DNA from: Bacteroidales bacterium CF
Lineage (GTDB): Bacteria > Bacteroidota > Bacteroidia > Bacteroidales > UBA932
Direction: 5' to 3'
Assembly: GCA_000473305.1 (NCBI GenBank)
Contig: CP006772.1
Span: 2,549,805 to 2,613,804 of the forward strand
Length of the DNA stretch: 64,000 nt
Positions 9,091 through 18,850 of this stretch are shown in pieces (the first letter of the stretch is position 1; each line of letters starts with the position of its first letter). The position numbers were made by a program, and so were the translations under genes. The notes under the pieces are model-generated. The model saw only the letters and a list, made by a program, of their open reading frames with translations. It searched no databases and was not told the DNA's origin.

Positions 9091-12024
9091 ATGAATAATA
9101 TAACCTCCTATCATGCAAAGTATTTCGCCCACGAGCTTACAAGGCAACTTCCGGCTAATGATGTTGGAAAATTAACAGCTTCCTTGCAGGATGCCCAAGT
9201 AGACCTTAATCCACATCAAATTGATGCTGCTCTATTTGCGTTTAAATCTCCTTTATCAAATGGTGCAGTGTTGGCAGATGAAGTAGGTCTGGGTAAAACT
9301 ATTGAAGCTGGTATTATACTATCTCAACAATGGGCAGAAAACAAAAGAAAACTCCTGATTATTTGTCCATCCAACCTTAGAAAACAGTGGAACAGAGAAT
9401 TGGCGGAAAAATTCTTTTTAAAATCAACAATTCTAGAAACTAAATCTTTTGATAATATTATAAAAGAGGGAAACCTAAATCCTTTTAATCAAGATAACCA
9501 AATTATAATTTGTTCACTCCACTTTGCGAAGAACAAATCTCCTTACTTAAAACACATTAATTGGGACCTGGTTGTCATAGATGAAGCACACAGGCTTAGA
9601 AATGTATATAAACCTACTAATAAGATTGGGAACACAATAAAAGAATCTTTGAATCATTGTAAAAAGATTCTGCTTACAGCTACACCTTTGCAAAACTCAG
9701 TACTTGAACTGTACGGTTTAATTAGCTTGATAGATCCATATATCTTTGGCGATCTTAAGAGTTTTAAAAGTCAATTCAGCAGACAATTAGATGAAGAAAA
9801 TTATGAGGACCTCAGAAAAAGACTTTTACCGGTCTGTAAAAGGACATTAAGACGTCAAGTTGTTGAATACATCAACTACACAGAAAGGATACCTATTGTA
9901 CAGGAATATTTTCCAAATGAAGAAGAAATAACTCTTTATAATTGGGTGAGCGAATATTTACAACGCCCCACCCTATTTGCTCTACCAACTAGTCAGAGAC
10001 AACTGATGACTTTGATTCTTCGTAAACTTCTGGCCTCATCTACTTATGCAATTTATGGAACACTAGACGCCCTGGTAAAACGTCTGGATGAGATTATTGC
10101 TAATCATAATACGGCAGTTGAGGAAGATCTTTTTTCCAGAGATTTCGATGTTTTCGAGGAAGTTGCCGAAGAGTGGGAAGCTGACGATTTTGTCGATGAG
10201 GACGAAGATATTGACAATGAGAATGATTCAAGAATAAGGATATACTCGTCTGAAGAGATTGAACAAATCAAAGAAGAGAAAGCCGATTTAGAAAAATTCC
10301 GCGCTCTAGCTCAAATTATCAAGAAAAACTCTAAAGCTGAGCAACTTTTTACGGCATTGGAAAGAGGATTTGAAGCTTTGGAAAAACTTGGAGCTAATAA
10401 AAAAGCTCTCATTTTTACTGAATCAAGAAGGACACAAGATTTCATCTGTTCACTTCTCGAGAAGAGGGGATATGCTGGCAAGGTAATAAAATTCAATGGC
10501 TCAAATTCCGATGCAAACTCCAAGGCTATATACGATGTGTATTTAAAAAAACACAAAGGCACAGAAATTCTTACAGGTTCTGCAACTGCAGATAAACGAG
10601 CAGCAATAGTTGATCATTTTAAAGAAAAAGCTACAATTATGGTTGCAACCGAAGCTGCTGCAGAGGGTATTAATCTGCAGTTTTGCTCCCTCGTAATCAA
10701 CTTCGATTTGCCTTGGAATCCTCAAAGAATTGAACAGAGAATCGGAAGATGCCATAGATACGGTCAGAAATACGATGTAGTAGTAATAAACTTTCTGAAT
10801 AAGGCAAATGCAGCAGATCAAAGAGTTTACGAATTGCTTGACCAGAAATTCAAGTTATTCAGTGGAGTTTTTGGAGCATCTGACGAAGTATTGGGAAACA
10901 TAGGAAATGGTGTAGATTTTGAAAAGAGAATTGCATCAATTTACCAGAGGTGCAGAACTACTGAAGAGATTAAAACAGCCTTTGATCAGCTACAGGAAGA
11001 GTTGAGAGTAGATATCTCCGAAAAGGTAACTGAAACAAGGAAAGTATTGCTCGAAAACTTTGACGAAGAGGTACGAGAAAAATTAAGAGTTAACCTGATC
11101 GAAACATCAAGATATTTATCCGGTTTTGAAGAGAGGCTTTGGAAAATTACCAAGTTTTACCTGAAGGATCTAGCTAATTTTGATGATTCCAACTATACTT
11201 TTACATTAATTAAAAATCCTTTTCCTGAAGATCAAATCCATAAAGGGCCATACATGGTCCTCAAACCTGAACAAGGTCGGCGAAAATCTGATATTGAAGT
11301 TCCGGATGACACTAATATATACAGAATTGGCCATAAACTGGCACAAAACATTCTGAATAAATGCAAACAAATTCCGCTCGAAACTAAAGAGGTTATTTTT
11401 GATTACACTAACACCCCTACAAAAATTACAGTTTTAGAAGAACTAATAGGGCAAACAGGATGGCTCCAAGCAAAAATTCTTTCAATCTCTTCATTTGAAA
11501 AAGAGGAATATATTTTACTTTCTGCCTTTTCTGAAGATGGAACTATTCTTAATCCGGAGACCAGCAAAAAGCTATTCTCGCTTCAGGCATGTGAAGGAGA
11601 AAATGTAACCATCACAGATGATTTAGAAACAAGACTTCAACAACAACTTCACAAGCAGGCTCTTGATATACAAGAGGAGAATATGAGTCGTAACTCACAT
11701 TTCTTTGACGAGGAGTATAACAAGCTTGAAACTTGGGCAGATGACATGAAAATAAGCCTTGAAAAAGAGATAAAAGATCTGGATTCTGAAATCAAATTGA
11801 GAAAATCAGAGGTAAGAAAGCTTATTGATCTACAGAAAAAGATAGCCGAACAAAGATCTATCAAGGAGTTGGAGAAAAAAAGAAACGAAAAAAGAAAGCA
11901 CCTTTTTGAATCTCAAGATAGTATTGACGAAAAGAAAGACAATCTGCTAAACGAAGTAGAGAGTCGTTTAAATCAGCAATTAGAGGAAACTGATTTGTTC
12001 ACAATCAAGTGGAGAATAATATAA
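9091..12024 (+). CDS. SNF2/RapA-type DEAD/DEAH helicase of the defence island
   Basis: A 977-aa superfamily 2 ATPase. Walker A ADEVGLGKT is at about residues 62-70, DEAH at about 164-167 (VVIDEAHRLRN), motif III TATPLQNS near 195, a Glu/Asp-rich insertion near 350-385, and the helicase C domain with VATEAAAEGINLQF and motif VI QRIGRCHRYGQ near 530-570. This motif VI form is typical of SNF2/RapA-family translocases, which move on duplex DNA. The last 100 residues form a Lys/Glu coiled coil. The start is set by the -7 box just upstream; a longer start at 9040 would add 17 residues. The next gene begins 1 bp after the stop. Similar helicases (DrmD of DISARM, BrxHII of type III BREX) accompany methylation-based anti-phage systems; membership of either system is not shown here. 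Confidence 0.85.
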   Translation: MNNITSYHAKYFAHELTRQLPANDVGKLTASLQDAQVDLNPHQIDAALFAFKSPLSNGAVLADEVGLGKTIEAGIILSQQWAENKRKLLIICPSNLRKQWNRELAEKFFLKSTILETKSFDNIIKEGNLNPFNQDNQIIICSLHFAKNKSPYLKHINWDLVVIDEAHRLRNVYKPTNKIGNTIKESLNHCKKILLTATPLQNSVLELYGLISLIDPYIFGDLKSFKSQFSRQLDEENYEDLRKRLLPVCKRTLRRQVVEYINYTERIPIVQEYFPNEEEITLYNWVSEYLQRPTLFALPTSQRQLMTLILRKLLASSTYAIYGTLDALVKRLDEIIANHNTAVEEDLFSRDFDVFEEVAEEWEADDFVDEDEDIDNENDSRIRIYSSEEIEQIKEEKADLEKFRALAQIIKKNSKAEQLFTALERGFEALEKLGANKKALIFTESRRTQDFICSLLEKRGYAGKVIKFNGSNSDANSKAIYDVYLKKHKGTEILTGSATADKRAAIVDHFKEKATIMVATEAAAEGINLQFCSLVINFDLPWNPQRIEQRIGRCHRYGQKYDVVVINFLNKANAADQRVYELLDQKFKLFSGVFGASDEVLGNIGNGVDFEKRIASIYQRCRTTEEIKTAFDQLQEELRVDISEKVTETRKVLLENFDEEVREKLRVNLIETSRYLSGFEERLWKITKFYLKDLANFDDSNYTFTLIKNPFPEDQIHKGPYMVLKPEQGRRKSDIEVPDDTNIYRIGHKLAQNILNKCKQIPLETKEVIFDYTNTPTKITVLEELIGQTGWLQAKILSISSFEKEEYILLSAFSEDGTILNPETSKKLFSLQACEGENVTITDDLETRLQQQLHKQALDIQEENMSRNSHFFDEEYNKLETWADDMKISLEKEIKDLDSEIKLRKSEVRKLIDLQKKIAEQRSIKELEKKRNEKRKHLFESQDSIDEKKDNLLNEVESRLNQQLEETDLFTIKWRII

Positions 12025-12025
12025 T

Positions 12026-13660
12026 ATGGATACAGAAAATACGACAATAGAGTACAAAAGCCTCCGTAAAATCACTTCTGGAGATGCAGGGATGAAAGAC
12101 CTTGCTTCCACATGTGTTTGTTTGGCCAATTCTCAGGGTGGTACTATTTATATCGGCATTGAAGACAAAGATAAGTTACCTCCTCCAGGTCAAATAATTA
12201 CTACAGAGATTGGAAATAACACAATTACCAAATTACGATCTCTCTGCTATAATGTTGGCTTGACTCTCCTAGATGTCGAAACACACCAAAATGGTGGTCA
12301 ATATTTTGGAATAAAAGTGCTACCATCTCTTAAATCCATTGCTACTACATCGGATGGAAAAATATTAATTCGAGTTGGAGATCAGTGTCAGCCTGTAAGA
12401 GGCGAAGATTTAGTCAGGCTCGCAAGTGAAAAGGACGCATTTCAATGGGAGTTGCAATCTCGTAATATTAGCATTAATAACGTTTCGCCAGACTCGTTAA
12501 GATGGTTTGCAAATGAAATACAAAATTCAGACAGAGTCAAACCATTTGTAAAAGAGTTTAGTGATATAGAAATCGCAGAACACTATAACCTGATACAAGA
12601 TGGCTCTTTAACAAATCTTGGAGTTTTGTGGCTTGGAGATGCTACTCAGAGAAGCAGAATTGCATATCCGCTTACAGTGCAATATATTGTTTATGATGAT
12701 CTTGAAAAGAAGATAAACAAAATTGACTGGAATGATTATAGCCTGAATCCTAAAGAGTTACTCCTTGATATTGAGAAACAAGCTATAGAACTCACATATT
12801 TTGATGAATTTCCCAATGGACTATTCAGAAATAAAATAAGACATTATGACCCACGTCTAATCCGTGAATTACTGATTAATGCAATAGCACATAAAAGCTA
12901 TACAATTTCCGGTGATATCTTCATAAAGGTTTATCCGGACAGAATGGAGATTACAAATCCCGGAGGACTTCCTCTTGGTATTAGTAAAGACAATATATTA
13001 CACTCCGTAAACAGAAGGAATCCCCATATGATTCGTATTCTTCACGATCTAAAACTAATGGAAGGCGAAGGAAGCGGGTATGATCTTATTTTTGAAATTA
13101 CAGGAAGGGACTCAAAGCCCTTTCCGGTTATTAACTCTGACTTCAACACAACATCTGTCACTCAATACTCAAAAATACTGGATGAAGAATCTGTACTGTT
13201 AATAGATTTTATTGCAAAAAATTACAATCTATCCCAGAAAGACTTCCTTGTTCTTGGTATAGTGTGCCGTGAGAAAAAGATACTTTCCACTAAGCTGGCC
13301 GATTTGCTGCAATTATCTGACGAAGACAGACTGCGCAGTTACACATCACGCCTGACTAGTCAAGGTATTCTCACTCATAGAGGTATAAAGAAAGGCACAG
13401 AGTATCTAATCAATCCTAAGGTCATTTCAAGTTCAAAAATTAATATAAAACCTACACTTATAACAATAGAGCCTCATAGGCTTAACGCTTTAATAATTGA
13501 GGATATAAAACGTTACCCTGGCAGTATGATTTCGGATATCAGCAAAAGACTGCCGGATGTATTAATTAGAGACTTAAGAAAAAATATATACAAAATGGTA
13601 TCAGACAGAATACTAAGAACTGAGGGTGGAAAAACTTTCCGCAAATATTATTTGGCATAA
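12026..13660 (+). CDS. AlbA_2/Schlafen-like putative DNA-binding, ATP-binding protein
   Basis: A 544-aa protein with an N-terminal AlbA_2 (AAA_4, Schlafen-like) domain: the acidic start (IEYKSLRK), CVCLANSQGGTIYIGIED near residues 30-48 and the KILIRVGD strand. A RecG-C/HATPase_c_4-type domain follows at about 270-345 (RELLINAIAHKSY, ITNPGGLPLGI, HDLKLMEGEGSGYDLIFE), then two winged-helix segments to the end (ISTKLADLLQLSD; MISDISKRLPD). Such proteins are thought to bind nucleic acid and often sit in defence loci; their biochemical role is not established. It is nearly fused to the helicase gene (1-bp gap), so the two are translationally coupled. Confidence 0.8.
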   Translation: MDTENTTIEYKSLRKITSGDAGMKDLASTCVCLANSQGGTIYIGIEDKDKLPPPGQIITTEIGNNTITKLRSLCYNVGLTLLDVETHQNGGQYFGIKVLPSLKSIATTSDGKILIRVGDQCQPVRGEDLVRLASEKDAFQWELQSRNISINNVSPDSLRWFANEIQNSDRVKPFVKEFSDIEIAEHYNLIQDGSLTNLGVLWLGDATQRSRIAYPLTVQYIVYDDLEKKINKIDWNDYSLNPKELLLDIEKQAIELTYFDEFPNGLFRNKIRHYDPRLIRELLINAIAHKSYTISGDIFIKVYPDRMEITNPGGLPLGISKDNILHSVNRRNPHMIRILHDLKLMEGEGSGYDLIFEITGRDSKPFPVINSDFNTTSVTQYSKILDEESVLLIDFIAKNYNLSQKDFLVLGIVCREKKILSTKLADLLQLSDEDRLRSYTSRLTSQGILTHRGIKKGTEYLINPKVISSSKINIKPTLITIEPHRLNALIIEDIKRYPGSMISDISKRLPDVLIRDLRKNIYKMVSDRILRTEGGKTFRKYYLA

Positions 13661-13760
13661 AAAAAAAGAAAAATAAAAGAATACTGAAAAAGAAACAGCT
13701 AACAAGTTGTATCAGTGTAATATAGGTTTATAATTGTAATAAAAAGAAAATCAGTAAACA

Positions 13761-15452
13761 ATGTCTAAAAATATAAAGCAAAAACTGGAGTTAACATGGA
13801 TTGGTAAAGGTCAGGAAACCAAACTAGAACCAAGAATCCTTATTGAGAATCCGGAATATAGTTATGGAGACCAGAATACAGAGAACATACTTATCCATGG
13901 AGATAATCTGTTAGCCCTAAAGGCTCTTGAACAAGATTATGCAGGTAAGATTAAGTGTATTTACATTGATCCACCATATAATACAGGAAATGCTTTCGAG
14001 CATTACGATGACGGTGTTGAACACTCATTATGGCTGAATTTATTAAATAACAGACTAAAGCTTTTACATAAACTTCTAGCAAACAATGGAATAGTTTGGG
14101 TAAACCTAGATGACAATGAAGCCCATTACTGTAAAGTAATGATGGATGAAATATTTGGCAGGCAAAATTTTCTTTCTAATGTTATATGGGAAAAAGCTGA
14201 CAGCCCAAAAATGGATTCAAAATTTTTCTCTTCTCGGCATGATCACATACTTGTTTATGCAAAGAAGTTAGAGTGTTGTAACCTGAATAGAATTATTGAA
14301 ATAGAGAATATTCCTAAGCATTACAATAAACAAGATGAAAATGGTAAGGTATACTACTTAAAACCTTTAAGAGCGATGGGTACTGATGGTTTTAGAGAGA
14401 AAAGACCGTCTATGTTCTACGAAGTGTATGCTCCTGATGGGTCTGCTGTTTTTCCAAAAAATCCTGACGGTTCCGATAGTAGATGGAGATGGAGTAAAGA
14501 AAAAATGGAAAAGGACTCAAATTTATTAGAATGGATAAAAACAGCCAATGGATGGAGTTTATATTTCCGAATTTATTGGGAAAACAATATTGGCACACCA
14601 CCCGAAACAATTTGGCATAATAACATTGTAGGTACAAATAGAACATCAAAAAAAGAGATTAAAGATTTGTTTGGTTCTGAGATATTTGACACACCAAAAC
14701 CAGAGGCTTTAATTAGACGAATTATTGAACTATCAACAAATAAAACCGATTTAGTCCTTGACTCTTTTCTTGGCTCCGGCACAACTGCTGCTGTTGCACA
14801 TAAAATGGGGCGCCGCTGGATAGGTGTGGAGCTTGGAGAGCATGCAAAAACACATTGCTTCCCAAGACTCAAACAAGTAATTGACGGCGAGCAGGGAGGA
14901 ATAAGCAAAGCGGTTAATTGGCAAGGTGGTGGTGGATTCAAGTTCTATGAACTTGCACCTCCTCTCCTTAGGGAAGACAAATTTGGGAACTTGGTAATCA
15001 GCCCGGAATACAATCCTCAAATGTTAGCAGCTGCTATGGCAAAACATGAAGGATTTCAATATATGCCGGATCCTGAAAAGTTTTGGAAACAAGGAATTTC
15101 GTCAGAAAAAGACTACATTTTCACTACAACTCAATATCTTACACGTACAATATTGGATTCGATAGCTGAGGATCTTCCAAAAGATGAGAGTTTGCTAATT
15201 TGCTGCACTCAGTTTGAGTCTGGCATTGAACACGCATACTCTAACATTAATATCAGAAAAATTCCATCAATGCTCCTAAACAGATGTGAATTTAAGCAAG
15301 ACAGCGACTATAGCTTTAATATCGTAAACAGTCCTCTTGACGAACTCAGACCGGAAATTGGTGAGAAAATCAAAGCCGAGATATCTTCTAAAGAGCAACC
15401 TAATCACACAACGCAGGTTCCAGATCTTTTTAGTCAACAACCTAATGATTAA
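13761..15452 (+). CDS. Type III-like adenine-specific DNA methyltransferase (Mod)
   Basis: A 563-aa beta-class N6-adenine methyltransferase. The catalytic motif IV CIYIDPPYNTG is at residues 66-76 and comes before the SAM-binding motif I LDSFLGSGTTAAVAHKMGR at about 332-350, the order expected of Type III Mod subunits. Between them lies a region of about 200 residues that should include the target-recognition domain. The C-terminal 180 residues are less conserved. The protein would modify one strand of an asymmetric site, protect the host and supply the recognition function for Res. The res gene starts 4 bp after its stop. A 100-bp gap upstream, with a weak TATAATTG box, may hold an internal promoter. 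Confidence 0.9.
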   Translation: MSKNIKQKLELTWIGKGQETKLEPRILIENPEYSYGDQNTENILIHGDNLLALKALEQDYAGKIKCIYIDPPYNTGNAFEHYDDGVEHSLWLNLLNNRLKLLHKLLANNGIVWVNLDDNEAHYCKVMMDEIFGRQNFLSNVIWEKADSPKMDSKFFSSRHDHILVYAKKLECCNLNRIIEIENIPKHYNKQDENGKVYYLKPLRAMGTDGFREKRPSMFYEVYAPDGSAVFPKNPDGSDSRWRWSKEKMEKDSNLLEWIKTANGWSLYFRIYWENNIGTPPETIWHNNIVGTNRTSKKEIKDLFGSEIFDTPKPEALIRRIIELSTNKTDLVLDSFLGSGTTAAVAHKMGRRWIGVELGEHAKTHCFPRLKQVIDGEQGGISKAVNWQGGGGFKFYELAPPLLREDKFGNLVISPEYNPQMLAAAMAKHEGFQYMPDPEKFWKQGISSEKDYIFTTTQYLTRTILDSIAEDLPKDESLLICCTQFESGIEHAYSNINIRKIPSMLLNRCEFKQDSDYSFNIVNSPLDELRPEIGEKIKAEISSKEQPNHTTQVPDLFSQQPND

Positions 15453-15455
15453 TCC

Positions 15456-18143
15456 ATGAACAAAAACGCAAACTATGTTAAAAACCGACTGAGTCTTCGT
15501 TATCCTCAAGAAGAATCATTATCAATATTAGCCGAACTGTATGAATTACTCCAACCTCAAAAAAACAAAAGTATATTGGGTTTGTCGGAAATGCTTTCTA
15601 CCGTAAAGTCAAAATACCCAACCTGTAGTGATTTTGAGAGAAGCTTTCCTTCAATCTGCTATGCTCTTGCTACCGGTGTTGGTAAGACACGACTGATGGG
15701 TGCATGTATTTCATATCTATATTTGGAATATGGAGTTAAAAATTTCTTCGTTTTAGCTCCCAACTTGACTATTTACAATAAGTTGATTGAAGATTTTTCA
15801 AATCCTCAAAGTCCAAAATATGTATTTCGTGGAATTGCAGATTTTTCTCAAAATGCACCAAGAATCATTAATGGAGACAATTACAATCAATTTTCCGGGA
15901 ATGAACTATTCCAGACAATTAATATTAATGTATTTAACATCTCGAAAATCAATTCAGAAACCAGAGGTGGCAATGCCCCTAGAATTAAAAGGATGTCTGA
16001 ATACCTTGGAGACTCATATTTCAATTATCTCTCCGGATTATCTGATTTAGTTATATTGATGGATGAATCTCACCACTACAGAGCAGACAGAGGAATGGCT
16101 GTAATCAATGAATTAGATCCTATACTCGGGTTGGAGTTCACGGCTACTCCTCAAACGCAGTCAGGAACCAAGTATACAAAATTCAAAAATGTGGTATATG
16201 AATATAGTCTTGCAAATGCAATCAAAGATGGCTTTGTCAAAAAACCGGCTGTAGCAACTAGAAAAGACTTTGATCCATCACATTACAGTCCATCTGACTT
16301 AGACCGCCTTAAACTTCTGGACGGAGTCAGAATTCATGAAAACACCAAAGCGGAGCTGGCAATTTACGCCAGAGATAAAGGAGTACGAGAGGTAAAACCA
16401 TTTATGCTTGTCGTTGCGGTTGATACTGCTCACGCAGCACAGTTGAAAGAGATAATCCAGCAAGATGATTTTTTTAATGGTTATTACAAGGACAAAGTAA
16501 TGGACATCCATTCCAATCAATCCGGCAGTGAAAAGGACGAAAACATTGAATTGCTTCTTAGCCTTGAAGATCCAAATAACAGAATTGAGATAGTTATCCA
16601 CGTAAACATGCTCAAGGAGGGATGGGATGTTACAAATCTTTATACAATAGTGCCTTTACGAACTTCTGCTTCGCGAACTCTTACTGAACAGACGATTGGC
16701 CGTGGGTTGAGACTACCTTATGGAACTCATACAGGAGATGATAGTGTTGATACTTTAACCATTGTACAGCACGATAAGTTCCAGGACATTGTAGATGAGG
16801 CTAACAAACCTGATTCAATTATTAGGGTTCAAAATATCATCGTTATTGATGAAGAGGATGAGGGTAATTACAGAAAAGAGATTATTTCCCCCCAATCTAC
16901 TCTTAAGGCAGATATTGAAAAACGCAAAGAGGAAGTCAAACAGATGACTGGCTCTAAAAAGGAGAAGGAAATTTTAGATATTAAAAGGGATGAGTTTATT
17001 TTACCTTTCATAAATAAAGTGGCTCCAAAAGCAGCTAGTTTTACTAAAGAGGCTGTGACAAATAGTGAAGCTATCGAGACTTTCAAGCAAGCTTATAAGA
17101 CTCAATTGGAATCCGAAGGCCATTTGTTTGCAGAGGCAGAAGCTATCGAAGCTGCTGTAAGATATGTTGCTATTGCAGAAAAGTTTATAGACAAAGTAAT
17201 CCCAATACCACGTCTTGTTATTCAGCCATCGGGAGTTACACGACTTGTCTTTAAAGACTTCGACCTCAACACTTCAAAAATGAAGTATCAGCCAGGCTCA
17301 GAAGAAATTATTACCAGAGAGCTTCAGTCAGGAATGCAAAGAACGCTTTCTACCGGGACTGTTAATTATCGTGAAAAATATATAGAAAATCATATTGTCT
17401 CTTTACTGATGGATAAGCAAGAGATTTGGTATGATGAACATAAGGACTTGCTTTATAAGCTAGCTAATCAGGCTGTTAACCATTTCAAATCATACTTGAC
17501 AAATGACAAGGATGTATTAAATGTTATTTTGACTTTTAAAATCCCTATTGCAGAGCAAATATATCAGCAAATGATGGTGAATTATGAGATTGTCCACGAT
17601 GGCTTTGAAAAACCGGTGATGACCGTCCGCCCTTGCTCAGAAATAAAAGATCCCGTTGTCTCTAAAAATATGGGAGAGAGGATTTATGATTTTAAAGAGA
17701 ATATTGAACCTATTTCACAAATAAGAAACAAGGTGTTTGGTGGTTTTACAAAAGCTCTTCATAATTTATATAAGTTTGACAGTAAAACTGAGAAAGACTT
17801 TGCTTCAATCCTTGAACAGGATAAAGATTGTTTAAAGTGGTTGCGTCCTGCTAAGTCACAATTTCAGATTTATTATGGACACCCCTCTCGCGAGTACATG
17901 CCGGATTTTGTTGTAGAAACCTCAAAATATATTGCTTTAGTTGAGACGAAGAAAAAGGACGACATTGAGACTGAAACAGTAAAATCCAAAGCAAAGGCAG
18001 CTTTAAATTACTGCATAAATGCAACAGAATATAACAAGCAAATTGGAGGGAAACCATGGAAATATATACTAATCCCTCATGATTCTGTTAAGCTAAATAT
18101 GGATATAGAGTATTTGTTTTCTCAATATGAAGTAACTGACTAA
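15456..18143 (+). CDS. Type III-like restriction helicase-endonuclease (Res)
   Basis: An 895-aa protein with an SF2 helicase core: Walker A ATGVGKTRLMG at about residues 71-81, Walker B variant ILMDESHHYRAD near 200-210, EFTATPQ near 225-231, and motif VI TEQTIGRGLRLPYG near 405-418. A C-terminal PD-(D/E)xK nuclease motif is visible as MPDFVVE ... ALVETKKK near 813-832. This layout matches the Res subunit of Type III enzymes, which translocates or switches after Mod binding and cuts unmodified DNA. The gene is coupled to mod. All key motifs are intact, so activity is plausible. Confidence 0.88.
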   Translation: MNKNANYVKNRLSLRYPQEESLSILAELYELLQPQKNKSILGLSEMLSTVKSKYPTCSDFERSFPSICYALATGVGKTRLMGACISYLYLEYGVKNFFVLAPNLTIYNKLIEDFSNPQSPKYVFRGIADFSQNAPRIINGDNYNQFSGNELFQTININVFNISKINSETRGGNAPRIKRMSEYLGDSYFNYLSGLSDLVILMDESHHYRADRGMAVINELDPILGLEFTATPQTQSGTKYTKFKNVVYEYSLANAIKDGFVKKPAVATRKDFDPSHYSPSDLDRLKLLDGVRIHENTKAELAIYARDKGVREVKPFMLVVAVDTAHAAQLKEIIQQDDFFNGYYKDKVMDIHSNQSGSEKDENIELLLSLEDPNNRIEIVIHVNMLKEGWDVTNLYTIVPLRTSASRTLTEQTIGRGLRLPYGTHTGDDSVDTLTIVQHDKFQDIVDEANKPDSIIRVQNIIVIDEEDEGNYRKEIISPQSTLKADIEKRKEEVKQMTGSKKEKEILDIKRDEFILPFINKVAPKAASFTKEAVTNSEAIETFKQAYKTQLESEGHLFAEAEAIEAAVRYVAIAEKFIDKVIPIPRLVIQPSGVTRLVFKDFDLNTSKMKYQPGSEEIITRELQSGMQRTLSTGTVNYREKYIENHIVSLLMDKQEIWYDEHKDLLYKLANQAVNHFKSYLTNDKDVLNVILTFKIPIAEQIYQQMMVNYEIVHDGFEKPVMTVRPCSEIKDPVVSKNMGERIYDFKENIEPISQIRNKVFGGFTKALHNLYKFDSKTEKDFASILEQDKDCLKWLRPAKSQFQIYYGHPSREYMPDFVVETSKYIALVETKKKDDIETETVKSKAKAALNYCINATEYNKQIGGKPWKYILIPHDSVKLNMDIEYLFSQYEVTD

Positions 18144-18163
18144 AGATTATATATTTATCGAAT

Positions 18164-18494
18164 ATGATAATTGAAGCAAAAGCAGTTTTCCAAACCATCA
18201 TTCAACATAGGAAAAACCAAAGCTTGGGATTACATTGAGAACACTTATGAGGTAGAATCCAAAAGACAAGCTGATGTTTATGTATTTGCGTTATTATCTC
18301 ACAAGGATAAGAAGACATTAAATCCAATTGACACTTCACAGTGGGAATTCTATGTCCTATCCACAAAAGAGATTGATGAAAAGTTAGGTGACTCTAAACA
18401 AGTTTCACTTAACACTCTCATTAAAATAAATGCAATTAAATGTGACTTTAGTCGTTTATTATTTTGTATTTCAAATATCAGCACACGAGGATAA
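18164..18494 (+). pseudogene. Remnant of a conserved hypothetical, possibly nuclease-like gene
   Basis: An open frame of 107 codons runs from a TTG directly after a stop codon. Its product (AWDYIENTYEVESKRQADVY, then TSQWEFYVLSTK) looks like the C-terminal region of a recurrent hypothetical family that I recall having an upstream E-x-K nuclease-like motif. The ATG at 18164 opens a different frame that encodes MIIEAKAVFQ, which could be the E-x-K end of that motif, before it stops after 24 codons. The simplest reading is a frameshifted, 5'-truncated gene at the end of the defence operon. If intact, it would be a small unknown protein instead. The family assignment is inference. Confidence 0.4.
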
Positions 18495-18501
18495 TTATAA
18501 T

Positions 18502-18552
18502 AATCCCCAAAAAAACAGATCTCTTGAGAGTATTATATAAATCTCAGATAAG
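18502..18552 (+). repeat. Repeat block C, right copy
   Basis: Counterpart of the block at 8914-8963 (aatccccaaaaaaacagat ... ttgagagtattatataaa ... tctca). It lies immediately downstream of the last open frame of the defence island. Confidence 0.7.
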
Positions 18553-18591
18553 AACATTTTCCTGATGTCAGGAAAATGACCTAAGGTAAGC

Positions 18592-18660
18592 TTTCGAGGC
18601 TGAGAGAGGAGAAATAAAAAAGCCCTATGCGCAGCATAAGGCTTTTTCATCTTTGAAGCA
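18592..18660 (+). repeat. Repeat block A, right copy, with terminator hairpin
   Basis: Counterpart of the block at 8621-8689. Here the hairpin is complete (AGCCCTATGC / GCATAAGGCT around GCA, with A and T tracts on either side), so it probably terminates the defence operon. On this side block A follows block C, the reverse of the order on the left. The A+T-rich stretch from 18661 to 18811 shows nothing else. Confidence 0.75.
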
Positions 18661-18811
18661 ATCCCCATAATGATAATTATATCTTGTGTAAAAACACACC
18701 ATGTAATATTCTGTATATTAATGAATATTAATTATCTTTAAGACTAAGATAAAGTTATCGTAAAACAACGCAACTTTATTTAGATAGTACAATTATTGTA
18801 AAAATTAATAA

Positions 18812-18850
18812 ATGTTTAGTTGCAACTAAACATATTTATGCCTAATTTTG
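18812..18850 (+). promoter_or_regulatory. Promoter and 22-bp palindromic operator of the TAC operon
   Basis: A perfect 22-bp palindrome (ATGTTTAGTTG then CAACTAAACAT) occupies 18812-18833. The TTG at 18820-18822 in its centre can serve as the -33 element of a Bacteroidota promoter, and TAATTTTG at 18843-18850 serves as the -7 element, with 20 nt between them. A repressor on the palindrome would block the promoter, as expected for autoregulation by the XRE antitoxin encoded by the second gene. Confidence 0.7.
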
